Below, piece by piece: positions 47,097 through 59,355 of a stretch of 64,000 nucleotides of DNA. A model generated the notes under the pieces. That model ran no database searches and was not told the DNA's origin. It saw nothing but the letters and a program-made list of their open reading frames with translations. Position numbers and translations under genes: made by a program. Within the stretch, counting starts at the first letter, position 1. Each line of letters opens with the position of its first letter. The DNA is from Tetrastigma voinierianum (taxonomy: Eukaryota > Streptophyta > Magnoliopsida > Vitales > Vitaceae): contig JAEQBH010002442.1 of the NCBI GenBank assembly GCA_016808115.1, forward strand, positions 62,001 through 126,000, in the 5' to 3' direction.

Positions 47097-47949
47097 TCCA
47101 GTTGTTGTGCAGTTCAGAGTCTGTTAGTGTACAGGGTCTGTTAGTGTACTTGGAAGATTATTTTAGTGCAATGCTGTTGTAAAGTTCAATTTGGATTGTA
47201 TTGAAGTGTCTAAGTGCTGGAGTTTTTGAATTGTATTAATCAAGTTTTTGGATTGTATTAATGAAGTGTTTGGATTGTATTCATAGCGATTGTAAAGTTC
47301 AATTTGATTTTGAAATGAATCAAGTTTTGGATTGTATTGAAGTGTTGTTGCTGAGTGTATTTGGATTGTATTCAAATGCTTTGAATGTGTTATGCAATGT
47401 TCAGTTATGATGATGGGTTTGGATACCGTTACTTAGTGTGTTGTGTTGTAATTTTCCTCAAAAAGCTATCTTATGATGAGCTCATCTTTTCTCTGTAAAC
47501 AATCATAAAAAATTTTCCTCAAATTTGGTTGAGACCCTGTTTCTAAAACTGAAAAACATTATGTGATAACACACAATATCGATCATTCTTGAGATTTCAT
47601 TTAGCACCTAATTCATGGGATTCTTTATTTTTGTACTCTCTATGTACTCCCTTGCACACCTTTTTCTCATAGCTGCTATTATTAATAGCATATGTTTGAG
47701 GGAAAAAATGTTAAAAAAAAAAGAAGAAACTTGTATGTGATGTGTCCTTTCACTTATTCTCCCTGCAACCTTCACAGTTCATTCTAAATTTCTAGAAATT
47801 TTGTTTTTGTCTTTTTTTTAATTTTTTTATTAGTGAGCTGGTCTATTTCATCAAGTCAAAATACTATATCGTAAGTAAGGGTTGGCTGAAGCAGCTCTAT
47901 GCTTACAATAGATTTCATATACTTACGTTGTACAAAATTGGTTTTTATT
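47097..47949. repeat. Direct repeat A beside the P450 fragment
   Basis: About 853 bp matching 48893-49754 in the same orientation. It contains GGATTGTATT about six times (47190-47370), then a conserved run with CACCTAATTCATGGGATTC and CTCATAGCTGCTATT, ending near TTGGTTTTTATT. Confidence 0.85.
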
Positions 47950-48059
47950 AGTTGAGCTATGGAAATAAACTTGCGGGTTTTTGAGGACAGAAAAAAAAGT
48001 TCCAGATATGAAGTGGGACATACATGCAAAGTTAGGAACATTTGTGCACCTTATCCCCA

Positions 48060-48905
48060 AACTCACAACATCTGAGAGATCTGCACCTAAAACCAGGTAT
48101 ATAAAAGGATAAAGCAGCTTCCATGACAAGCACAGCTTTCTCCTTCTGAAGCTCAAACAATTTCTTTTCTTCTTCAAAGTTGCTTCCGAAGGCTGCTCGA
48201 GAAATAATATCGGCAGTAAGGTTTTGCATTTCAGTCATTACATCTAGTTCGTATGTTCCTCCAAGACCAACTAAATTCTTCCATCGTTCTATCAGATTCT
48301 GACAACTTACTGAAAATGCAGGCACCATCCCCTGTTTTTCATAACCCCATTTGTACTTCATGAAAAAGTGTGTTGTTTTAGCATAAGTTTCGATATAAAC
48401 ATGTTAATGCACAAAGACAAGGACTTTCTTTCCTTCTTCATTCCATGATCCTTTTTATCCTATGTAACAAATATTTAAACATTCCATATTTCTGCATTAT
48501 ATGGCTATGTTTGCTTCCTGAAAATAATAGGGAAAAAATAGTATAAGAAATTACTATCTTTAGTTTGGATAATATAAAAAAATAGTAATGTTTTAAAAAT
48601 CGGATCGGTGATTAAACTAGAAAAATTATTGATCTGTCCAACTTTAATTGAATTAGTAACGTTAAAATATATAATTTATATTATATTAAAATTAGTTTTA
48701 ATAAATATAATTTAATATTATATAATATATCAAGTCCATTACCTTCAACTTGTTGAAGTGGTGTGAGTAACTTTCTTCTTTTGGCCCATTCCTCTCCTTG
48801 CAAGTATGCAAGTCCTTTTGAAAAAATCTCCACGAAAGGGCTTTCGGGTGACCTTATGAAATGATCGTTATTGACTGTTAATATCGTAAGTCTAGCTGTT
48901 GGACA
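48060..48905 (-). pseudogene. Cytochrome P450 fragment, CYP72-clan type
   Basis: Two exon-like blocks on the minus strand. The first (48905-48743) reads FVEIFSKGLAYLQGEEWAKRR, the region around helix C with the conserved W-x3-R, and ends AAG before GTAATG. The second (about 48332-48060) begins after a CAG acceptor with GMVPAFSVSC and continues ELDVMTEMQNLTADIISRAA and KLFELQKEKAVLV to YIPGF. The join KLK/GMVPAF is a normal CYP72-clan exon border. The N-terminal membrane anchor, I helix, ExxR and the haem-binding cysteine loop are all missing, and the first exon shifts frame near its end. Only about 145 of roughly 510 codons remain. The fragment lies exactly between direct repeats A and B. Confidence 0.85.
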
Positions 48906-49754
48906 GTTCAAAGTCTGTTAGTGTAGTTAAGTGCAATGCTGTTGTAAAGTTCAATTTGGATTGTATTGAAGTGCTGAAGTGCTGAAATGCTGAAATGCTG
49001 AAGTTTTTAAATTGTATTAATCAAGTTTTTTTGGATTGTAGTCATTGCAATTGTAAAGTTCAATTTGATTGTCAAATGAATTAAGTTTTTGGATTTTATT
49101 GAAGTGTTGTTGTAGTGTATTTGGATTGTATTCAAGTGCTTTAGATATTGTTGTAATGTTCAGTTATGATGAAATAGGGTTTGGATACTGCTGTAGTGTA
49201 ATTGTGTTGTAATTTTTCTCAAAAAGCTACCTTATGATGAGCTCCTTTCCTCTGTAAACAACCATAAAATTTTTTTCTCAAATTTGGTTGAGACCCTGTT
49301 TCTAAAACAGAAAATCATTATGTGATAAACACTCAATATCATTCATGAGATTTCATTTGGCACCTAATTCATGGGATTCTTTATTTTTGTGTTCTCTTTG
49401 TACTCCCTAGCTTGCACACCCTTTTCTCATAGCTGCTATTAATAGCATATGTTTATAGGTTAATGAAAGCAAGGGGAAAAATAGAAGTAAAAAAAAAAGA
49501 ACTTGTATGTGACGTGTCCTTTCACTCATTCTCGCTGCAGCCCCCACAGTTCATTCTAAATTTCTAGAAATTTTGTTTTTTTTTTGTGTTATTTAATTTT
49601 TTTTTTGTGTTATTTAATTTTTTTTTTGTATTAGGAAGCTGGTCTATTTCATCTAGTCAAAATATAATATTGTAGGGGTTGGTTGAAGCAGCTTTACGTT
49701 ACGCTTACAAGAGGTTTCATAAACTTGCCTTTTACAAAGCTTGTTTTTATTCGT
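48893..49754. repeat. Direct repeat B beside the P450 fragment
   Basis: About 862 bp, partner of 47097-47949. Its left edge overlaps the start of the P450 exon block. A TTTAATTTTTTTTTTGTGTTA segment near 49580-49630 is itself duplicated in this copy. Confidence 0.85.
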
Positions 49755-50020
49755 GATTTTCTGGCTCATGTCTTCGTCTCCAATGGGAATTTGTTATTAG
49801 TGGGAAAAAATCAAATTGAACACCTCAAAAAACCTTGTTTGACAATCAATATAAACCAGATTCAATTGGACATGAAATTGAACTTTACAAGTGTTTCTTA
49901 TTTACCATACACATGGAAGTTCAATTATTTTATCTTGGTTATTTCCCATACTAACCCCTACTACTTTCTTATTTTATTTCTTTCTCTTGTTTGTTGTTAC
50001 TTGTGAGTTGTAGTAGTTAG

Positions 50021-50759
50021 CATAGACGAAAATGTCGTGATATATTGTCAGTATATCATCGATATTTCGGGTGTCAGGCCTTCCTAACACGATATCAGCA
50101 AACAACAATCGATCGAGGGAAAAATCGAAAAATATCAGTCAATATCGGCGATATATCGTCGATATATCGATTATGGCCCGACATATCGGAATCAAAATCG
50201 GTAAAAGTTGCAGCTGTGCAAAAAAATGCAAAAACAAAAAACAAAAAAAAAAATCATTTTGGCCGATATATCGGCGATATATTGTCGATATATCGGGCCC
50301 ATTGCTGATTTTTTGATAAATTTTTCAAAAAAAAAAAAAACAATATTTAAGGTGGGTGTCTTGTTATAGAGCAAATAAATAATAGATGAAGAGATGTGAG
50401 AGAAAAAATGAAAAGTATTTTCTTTATAATTAATATCATTTGTTGTTTGTCTTCTTTAACAATTACTATCATTAATTATTTGTAAAAAAGAGAAGAATAT
50501 CGAGAGACAGTTGGAATTCTTATGTCTTCCTTAATAATCGTTATCATTAATTATTATAAAAAATTGGAGAAAACCAAGTCGGTAGAAGAAAATGAAAGAT
50601 AGCCGTTTCATAGACATTGAGTAATTTTGATATATAAATTGAATATATATTTAAATTTTAGATAATTTATAAATCTTGATATATATATCTCGGAGTATCC
50701 AATATATCCGTAAAATCCAAATACCGATATATCCATAAAAACCGATATTTTTATCCTTG
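50021..50759. mobile_element. TIR element rich in TATATCG words (739 bp), hAT-like
   Basis: The left end CATAGACGAAAATGTCG and the inverted right end CAAGGATAAAAATATCGG form imperfect terminal repeats. Flanking GTAGTTAG (50013-50020) and GTAATAAG (50760-50767) match at 6 of 8 bases and may be an old 8-bp duplication. Subterminal regions (50035-50310 and 50690-50750) are crowded with ATATATCG and CGATATAT, which pair with each other. ORFs there (50045-50316) only read through this repeat. No transposase. Superfamily is inferred from duplication length and the CAAGG end. Confidence 0.6.
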
Positions 50760-52439
50760 GTAATAAGTGAGTAACCCATTGGAATCGTATCTATTGTGTT
50801 TAATTTGTAGTACAAGTCGGGAAAGTTGCTTGCTTAACACCCGGTTAAGTTAAGGGTATTATTGTCAATTCATATATAAGGCACTAAAACCCCACCTATA
50901 AATGACACCTTCAAAATTCCTACTTGGAATCCTGTTTATCTTGAATATACTTACAAAGATTTAAACTAACTTCGTGAAAACAAAATTCCAATGACATAAA
51001 TTCTCCGTAAGAGTATAACAACATATCATTAAACTAACATCTCCCAGCAATAAAATTTTCAAAGCTAGTCTCAAAACATAACATTCTAGCAACATAAATT
51101 CTCCAAATGAAATTTACAAACATTCAATCCAAATAACAAACTTAACAAAACACTAATTGAGTTCTCGACTCTCATCTCTGCCTACCACTAGCATCACTCA
51201 TTGCCAATTTATAAGGTACTTGAAAATGATCAATAATAAAGTGAGCTAAGCCAAATAAATAATTTTATCTGATTTCATGGATCAAGTACTTTAAAATTCT
51301 CAAAATTGGAGATATAACATATTTTCTTCATTTTCCTCAAAAATCCATAAAATCCTTGATACAAAAAAATGAGAGATAAATATATTTCAAACCAATGTTA
51401 CATCATATTTTCTATTTCTTAAACAATTTGCTTATCATAGTCAAATCCGCAATTTTCTAAAAACATATACTCACATTCTTAGAGTATTTATTTCAAATAA
51501 AATGTCAACTATTCTAACAGTTGTGATGAGAGATCATTTTGTCAACTACTATAACTCATTGATTGGGGTCATATTTGTCAAGTTTATACCTATTGACTAG
51601 GTCAAATTTGTGCTTGTTGACATGGGTATATTTAATCAAGTTTATACCCATTGATCGAGGCTGTATTTGTCAAGTTTATACCCATTGGCATGGGTCATAT
51701 TTGTCAACTATTATAACTTGTTGACAGGGGCCGTATTTGTCAACTATTATAACCCGTTAATAGGGTTGTAAAAGTCAAATATTTCCTTTATGTTCCAATT
51801 TCACAAAACACAAATTATATCTCTCCATAACTTTCAATCTTTGTCATAAACATTCTCAAATCCATTTTCCATACAAAACATTTATTTGATCCATGCATAT
51901 GATTTAAATAAGCAGAAAATTCCAAAACTCATATTCACATATACTAGCAAAATATTTTTTTTATAGGAAAAGCTGCATTAATCTTCCTTACTCGGTGTTC
52001 CAAGGTACTAGCAAAAACCAAGAAGCTTCAAGGAGTCACAAATCACTTGAATAATATGAATAACATCTTATTAGACAAAAAAATAATTTCTTATTTTTCT
52101 TTTCTAGGAACCAGAATATTTAAATCTAAAATCTCAAAGGCTCTTTAGCTTGAGAATTTCAAATAAATTAGAGCATTTTCCACAAAAGCCTCAACATCAA
52201 TTCCATAAATCCCAAAAATTAGGGATTTTTCCATAAAACATGATTTTTGGTTGAAATTCCCAAATCTTATATGAACAAGTGGTTCTTTGTAACTTGTAGA
52301 GAATCCTCTATGATTTCAAATCCAAAGTTTGTTAGTCAAGAACTACAAAGTTTGTTAATCAAACACAATGTTGATCAAGTCAGCAATGATTAGACAGTCT
52401 TCATCCTACCTTAATTGACATATTTGCGGGATTCTCGGT
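50760..52439. other. Non-coding stretch holding a minisatellite
   Basis: No supported gene. Contains the minisatellite at 51503-51780; the sequence around it may belong to an LTR or internal region of the copia relic downstream, but I cannot place the edges. Confidence 0.5.
51503..51780. repeat. Minisatellite, about 35-bp unit, about 8 imperfect copies
   Basis: Units run GTCAA(G/C)T(T/A)TATA/ACTATTATAAC ... TTGA(C/T)(A/T)GGG then (C/G)TATTT. One unit (near 51613) is shortened. Two unit subtypes, GTTTATACCCATT and CTATTATAACCC, are interspersed. Confidence 0.8.
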
Positions 52440-53640
52440 AGTCCCAATATTCTGAAGTAAGATTCGCCCTTCACTAATAATTTGCCACAAAATGATAGCG
52501 AACATCAATATGCTTCGTACGAACATGGAACACTAGAATCTTTGCTAAACAAATAGCACTCTTACTGTTAAAATAAATAGAGATTTGCTTCTAACCAACC
52601 CCCAATTCATCCAGTAGTCCTCCTAACGAAATATCCTCCTTCTGACCTCGGTCAATACCGTAGCCTTTCTGCCTTTAGTTGTAGACAAAGCAAGCGTAGA
52701 TTGTAAGTAGACTTCAACTCATTGGTGCTCCTGCAGAAATAAACACATAATTGGACATTGATCCTGTTTTATCCAAGTCACCCGGCTGTGATATGAATCA
52801 ACATAGCGATAGCATCTGGAGTTAAATGTATCATCTCGCTCAAAGACTAAGCCAACATCTACGGTTTTCAACAAGTACTGTAGGATCCATTTCACTGCTT
52901 GCCAATGTCCTTTACCAGGATCATGCATATATCTGCTCACTACTCCAATTGCATGTGAAATGTCTGGTCTCATACACACCATAACATACATTAGGCCCCT
53001 CCATGATATTAGCATATGGAACTCGAGGCATACATTCTCGTTCCTCATCTAAACTAGGAGACAAAGATGCACTAAGTTTCATATGAGGAGCAAGTAAAGT
53101 GCCACATGTTTTGACTTCTCTGAAATGTGAAACATCAATACCTTCTTCAGATATTGCTTTAAAATCAAACAAATCTTGTCTCCTTCTCTATCTTTAGTGA
53201 TCTTCATAACTAGTATCTTCCTTGCATTACCCAAATCTTTCATTTCAAACTCCTGATTCAGCCGAGTCTTTAATTTCTCAATTTGTTTGACCTTCTTCGA
53301 AGCTATCAACATATCATCAACATACAAGAGAAGATAAATAAAGAACCATCATGTAATACCTCAAATGCACCTGATTATCAAATTACTTCTAGTGCACCTT
53401 TAACCGGTCATAATCGATCAAATGCAAGCATACCGCTGCCTTGGAGATTGCTACAAACCATAAAGCGATCTTTTCAGTTTGCAAACCATATCTTCTTTCC
53501 TAATAGCTTTGAATCCCTCTGGTTGAGTCATATAGATTTCCTTTTCCAAGTTCCCATGTAAAAAAGCTATTTTCACATCAAGTTGAACTAGTTCCATATT
53601 CATCTGAGCTACCAAGGCTAACAAAATTCTAATGGAAATA
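52440..53640 (-). pseudogene. Ty1/copia pol fragment (RT and RNase H)
   Basis: On the minus strand: near 53620-53530 an RT piece (VQLDVKIAFLHGNLEKEIYM, TQPEGF); YVDDML at about 53324-53307, an intact catalytic box; QEFEMKDLGNARKIL near 53240; then RPDISHAIGVVSRYMHDPGKG near 52960-52900; and an RNase H tail with KHIDVRYHFV near 52510. Frames change several times. I found no LTRs, primer site or polypurine tract for it, and integrase and gag are absent, so it is a partial copy. Its sequence differs from copia elements 1 and 2. Confidence 0.88.
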
Positions 53641-54002
53641 AAGGAAATAAGCTAAATGTTAACTAAATAAAAGCTATCGAAACAAAAGGTAAGATTCAAA
53701 CTTTGAACACATTTCTTTCCCAACATCTTCTAAACATCAAAAGTGTAATCCCAAAACTTAACAAAGTTTTCAAGTTTATACGAAGAAACGTTCAACTCAA
53801 CTAAGCCGAACAATCCTATTGCTCAACCAAAGGAATTGTCGGGATCAAAATAAAAAAAAAATTCAAATCTATATTATTCCTCTTCTCACGTTTTTTCAAC
53901 AACCAAACAAAAGATTGATAAAATAAAAACAAATAAACAAATAAAACTAACCGAATTAAGTTAGCTTGGATGTTCTAAATGAGAGATATGCAAGAAAATC
54001 TT
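53641..54002. other. Non-coding stretch
   Basis: AT-rich sequence between the copia fragment and the solo LTR; nothing recognised. The last five bases (53998-54002, ATCTT) form one side of the LTR's target duplication. Confidence 0.5.
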
Positions 54003-56205
54003 TGTGACACCCCTATCTCGGGGGTCCCGTTGACAACCCGTCAACCTGCAGAAATCGGTGGGTGTTGGGTAACCCGACGCCACACCATCATGTCCCATTT
54101 ATCGAGATCCATAATTTAACAAAAAATCGGACATAGTCTCCTCTGTATGGGAAGCTCTATCCAAAATACAACCCATTATATGATACATCACATATTTATC
54201 TAGGACTCGATATACTACAGGGTCATTCATGAGTCATAGCGACCACTCGACCCCATTCAACCATACCACAGAAGACTATATATGCAACCATCATGGTGAT
54301 ATGTTTACAAGATTTTAATTATAGACTCTTATAGAAAATGATATATTAAAACGATCATTCTAATATACATATACAAAATATGGTCTAAAGCCACATCCGA
54401 CTTTCTTCATATATTGGTCTCTAGCGGGTCGGCCCTTTGCCTGACTTGCACGAAGGGGGTCCCAGCGGGTGAAGCTAGCTTGCGTGTGATAATCTCCTCT
54501 GAGGTTACTCCCCACCTAAGTGCTCATACAATGATCAAACCAACCGCCTTACACATCCAGAGTGAAAATGTCTACATGAATGTCGTATGTCATGCATGGA
54601 ATGTCTTCGATACCCATATCCCGAGTCACTCGCCGAGATCCCTCACACACTTTATGCAGTGTGACAGCCATCAGTAGTACCAATGACACACATATCTAGA
54701 GGCACTACCGACTCACTAGTACCCAATGCAAGTACCAATGGGCAACTAATCGACTCCTATCACTGCTTCGAAGTTTCTGATAACCATGACCATGTCTTCT
54801 TTGGGCAACAAAACTTTTGGCTTACCCACAGTGGGTCTCTTCTCTTTGAAAATCTGAACTTTAGATCACACCTTGGGTCTCTTACACCCAATGTTCCAGG
54901 CTTTTCACACGAGGGGATGCGACCTCCTTTACTCATGACACACATTAATTATATTTCACTTTATGATTTGAACCATGAGTCATTTATTGAATGGCGTCAG
55001 TAAAAACTCACTACCACATTCATCGACAACGATGATGGATGATCATACTATGCTACACACACCCATGTCATGTGATGATCGTGCATATGAAATGTAATCA
55101 TGCCATTTTATGCGCTATGTCATCTTTGCATGCAACATTTGTAAATTCGGGATGGTATATTATTTCCTATATATAATTTCCATGTTAATACATCACGCAA
55201 GCACATATTAACATGATTTTGACACACAATCGCATATTATTTATTTTTCTAACAATACACATAAAATGACCAAAATCTCGGAACCTTATAAAACAGGGCA
55301 CCTCTTAGTCCCTTCATGTTTTGTATCCTTTGAATTCTTGTGATACCAAAACACACCACAAAAGCGAAGACATCAGTCTGGGATTAAAAAACCCAGGCAG
55401 AACCTAGTTCGAGAGCGCCTAAAAACAATCTCTCGAAAATTTAGCTCATCTTGTCAGAAAGCAGTCCTAAAATTCGATCACGGTACGTCGAGCTTGATCT
55501 CAAAATTCCTAAAGTTCCTAAACCCAGTCAAAATTTGGGATTAAAATTTACGACCTCTCATAGCCACAGAAAACTCGCCATTAAATGACCTTTAGTAGAA
55601 ATAACCAAAGTAGGAAAATTCCCTACCTCGTGGAGTTGTGAAACTCCAAGATTGCAGTATCAAAAGCGTATCTCTCGTCATTGGGCCAGGCTTGCCATTT
55701 TCTCCGACGAAAACCTACGGTTCGATTTTCGTAGATCTTAGAGAGAAGTTTTTCTTTCTCTAACCCTCTCTTTTCTCTCTCTCTTTCTCGCTCACTTTCT
55801 CTGCCGAAATCCTCCTCTGCCGTTTTTTTTTTCCTTTTATTTGACTTTTCTTTTGTTTTTCTTTTCTTTCTTTTTTTCTCTTTTTTTTCTTGTTTTATAT
55901 TTCTCATTATTTTCTCCACTTGACACTTGACTCAATGTGAGCCATTCACACAAGTGCACCACATGTCATACCATGTGTCACCCAGATGCAGATGCCTCGA
56001 AGCGTGAAATTCCAGGCTATGCCGGAATCGTGAAATTCAACGGGGTTACTAGATTTCGCAAGATGAATCCAACGGCACAGTCCGTTTTATCATCCAAAAT
56101 CTAGAGAATTTTCTAGGTTTCCCTGAACCATTATGACAATTATTATTATTATTATTATTATCATTTTGCCATTTTTGAAATTTTCTAATTTTCTTGGGTT
56201 TTACA
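54003..56205 (-). mobile_element. Solo Ty3/gypsy LTR (2203 bp)
   Basis: On the minus strand it starts TGTAAAACCCAAG (at 56205) and ends GGTGTCACA (at 54003), the same termini as the other gypsy LTRs here. No primer site, polypurine tract or coding sequence adjoins either end. Flanking ATCTT (53998-54002) and ATCTC (56206-56210) match at 4 of 5 bases, as expected for the 5-bp target duplication of a solo LTR left by recombination between the two LTRs. An ATT trinucleotide run at 56139-56160 and a TC/CT-rich block at 55765-55880 are internal. The long minus ORF at 55623-55919 is this low-complexity block and not a gene. Confidence 0.88.
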
Positions 56206-56369
56206 ATCTCAGCACGAGAAAGATCATATTCCATGTTCCTTTCTTCCTCTTTGCCTCCTTCCATTTTTTTAATTCTGACCCCTCTCTCCTCTAGCTCAAT
56301 TAACCCCTTTTAAAGAGGCCCTAGATCTAAGGGACTCAAGGCATCACGTGTTAACAATTTGGGAGTCTA

Positions 56370-56826
56370 CACCGCTAGTAAAGCAGAATTTAGATAAAAT
56401 CATAAATATAGAAAATTTCAAATTATTTTTAGTTTTATATAAGCATTATAATAAAAAAATATTTTAAACAATAAATCAAATCAAAAATATTTAAATATTT
56501 AAAATAACAAAAATTATAATCATATTAATAATTTATTATGTGTTATATTTTATAATTCAATGACACTTTAGAAAAGTTTCGAAGTTTAAAATTAATTTTA
56601 TGATTTCATTTATTAGATAATGACATTTTAAATAGCGTCAAAGTTAACAAGTAACTCTATGGCGCTCTAAATAGAATGTCATTTATATTAATTACATTGA
56701 AATATTACACTCTATAATGACCTTTATAATAAGTGTCATTGAATATGATATTATAATTAAATTAATGACATTTTTTGAAAGCATCATCGAATCAAGTGTC
56801 ATTAATTTTTTGTTTTTGTAGTAGTG
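56370..56826. mobile_element. CACTA-like non-autonomous element (one clear end)
   Basis: The right end reads TTTTTGTAGTAGTG, that is CACTACTACAAAAA inverted, the CACTA superfamily terminus. Upstream, AGTGTCATT / AATGACA words recur in both directions (56560-56800), like subterminal repeats. The left end CACCGCTAGTAAAGC is a poor match and the 3-bp duplication is not evident, so the left boundary is tentative. Confidence 0.5.
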
Positions 56827-57625
56827 TTTGGGAACACCTCCGCGGACGTAGGCTTGATCGAACCACATTAACAACTTTCTCTATGTTTTATCTCTTATGT
56901 TTGTTTACTTTCTCGTCCTTGACATTTATTTTCTCATCATTATCTCATTTAATCTGTCCACCTTTCTTCAATGTTATAAAGTATGGTAGAATATCAAACT
57001 TGGCGACCTATAGAACATCCTTCTTTAACAAACAAATTTTCGTTTCACTTACTTCCATTCTTTGTTTCTAATATATGTTTCTTCCTAATATGTAATCCGA
57101 CCCTTTTGAATTTTTTTTGGCAACTAAATATTTTGTTACAATCCAGTAAACACCCTTTTGAATTAAAACTTGGTTTTTGGTATGCTTATTATCTTTCTTT
57201 TCAAGAGAGTCACTTTGTTCATTTTGATTGGGACTTTTAAAAATAAATAAATAATAAAAATAAGTCATCTCTTCTTTTTGCTTGATTTATGGTTTCAATA
57301 AAAAAAAAAAAAGTGAGTCTTGCTAATAGAATGGAGAAGCAATATGTGATAACTCTGACACTCCAATCATATAATAGATTTTGCTGGTGTGATTATATTT
57401 TCATTCATTATGGTCAGAGATTAAAAAAAAAAAGGCTTTCATTAATTATTTTTTACATGAGAATGTATGGTAATGATGGAAATATTTTTAATATTTTAGT
57501 ACTTGAAAGATAATTTTTTTTTAAATGTTGTTTAAGTGAACAACAGTTTTTAAAATTTGTATCAAATGCAATTAGTGGTTGAGCTAGAAAATAAAATGAG
57601 GGGGCAAAAACACTAGGGTTTTGTT
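56827..57625. other. Non-coding stretch with a copia-LTR-like U5 remnant
   Basis: GGACGTAGGCTTGATCGAAC, followed by CACATTAAC at 56844-56870, resembles the conserved stretch found near the end of many plant copia LTRs. No matching second LTR was found. The rest is AT-rich with overlapping ORFs that lack motifs. Confidence 0.4.
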
Positions 57626-59355
57626 TGTAAAACCCGGGAAAATTAGTAATTTTCAAGAAAAAAAATGGCAAAAATAATACTAATAATAATAATTGTCATA
57701 ATGGTTTAGGAAGCCTAGAAAATTTACAGATCTCCCGGATGACGAAGCGGACTCGTCGTTGGATTCGTGTCGAGGAAATCCGGTGACTGAAGAAAAGTTT
57801 CATCAGATTACGAGATAGTTGGAATATTTTACGATTTTAAGGTGATAAGTCTTGATGACTCCAAGGGCCGAGATTTTTACGAAAATATAGGAAGTCGGGA
57901 AATGACTTGAACTAAGTTCATTTAAAATAAATTGAACTGAAAAGAAATAAATTGTTTTGAGGCAGAAACGGACCCGAATGAGAGATGGACACATGGCGCA
58001 ATGTGAGCCATGTATCCAAACTTAAAAATAAAAAAAATTAAAAAAGAAGAAAGGAAATGGATTAAATAAGGAGAAAAGTCCAAGAACCATTTTTGGGGAG
58101 AAAGCAGGCGGTGTGCGTGAGAGTGAAGGAGAAAAGAATTTTAGAGAGAGAAGCTCTACCTTCTCTCTAAGATATACGGAAATCGGAACGTGGGTTTCGT
58201 CGGGCTCAAGACCAATGTCGATCGACTCATCGGAGAGTACCAAATCTTGGGTTTAGATCAAACTCCCAAGGCTCAAGGAATTTTCACTGTTTAGCCTAAA
58301 TGCCATTTAATGGCATAGAAGCATTAACCAGGCCGGCCCAGGCATGTGATTTAGTCAGATTTTGGGGCTGAATAATGAAATTTTAGGGCCGAATTATCAG
58401 GCAATCTGGACTATGTTGAGGTTTGGTTTTAATCCCGGGCCTAATGTCTTCTGGTTTTGTTATGTGTTTTGGTATCACATTAATTGATGTGGATGAAACG
58501 AAAATGGTTCATGGGCGTAGAGGACGAGATGCCACATTTTTATATGGGTCCAAGATTTTGGGTCATTTTGTGTGTGTGTTGGAAAAATAAATATATATTG
58601 TTGTGTGTAAACAATCATCAATATGTGCAATGGCGTGTATTAACATGGAAAATTATGATAGATGTATTAACATGAAAATTGTGATGAATGGAAATTATAT
58701 GTAGGAAATATAATTATCCAGAATTTATAAATATTGTGCATGTAGCATGACACAACATGAAGTGAAATAAATGCATTTCATATGCACGGTAACATCGCGT
58801 CAAGTCAGGTGTGTGTGCATGGTGTTGGTTATTCACCATTCTTGGTGAATGTGTGGTGAGCTCGGAAATGGGACAACGCCAAAATCGGGACTCACGGTTG
58901 TGTAAAACAATAATTATAATAAATCACGTGTGTTTGGGTGAAGCAAGATGGGGCAAATCCCCCCAGGGTGAAAGACCAAAATTTTATTCTTGGTCAAACT
59001 TATGTATCCAGCGATGAAAGTTCGCGAAAGTGTCGGAAGGCGTGTGAAGCCTGTGGTGAGACCTCGGAAATTCGCAACCCAAATAAACACACGGGATTTG
59101 ATAAAATTCAAATGAATATTGGAGAGTTGTCCAATGGGTTAAGTCATTGGGTGAAACACCAATGTCTGGTTTTCACACTTGGCATTTGCATGTGTGAGGG
59201 AGTCGGTCAGGACATGAAATATTCCATATAGGATTGCACTTTCTGAATGGAATGTGGTTTGATGTATGTATGTCATTGCATGTGCATTTAGGCTGGGAGT
59301 AGCCCTTAAAGGAGAATTTTTCTACGGCCATTCTTTCATGCGTCGTGGGATACAC
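57626..59355 (+). mobile_element. Gypsy LTR C, truncated at its 3' end
   Basis: Starts TGTAAAACCCGGG and follows the LTR order: CCTAGAAAAT, GGGACTTTT-type GA-rich block, then GTGTGTGCATGGTGTTGG near 58811 and GCTGGGAGTAGCC near 59292. It stops about 300 bp short of a normal 3' end, where LTR D begins (59356). No clear polypurine tract precedes it, so 5' LTR or solo status is open. Confidence 0.75.

Noticed and set aside
47097..49754. LTR retrotransposon carrying a P450 fragment
   Set aside because: The direct repeats lack TG...CA termini, a primer-binding site, a polypurine tract and a flank duplication; reported only as direct repeats.
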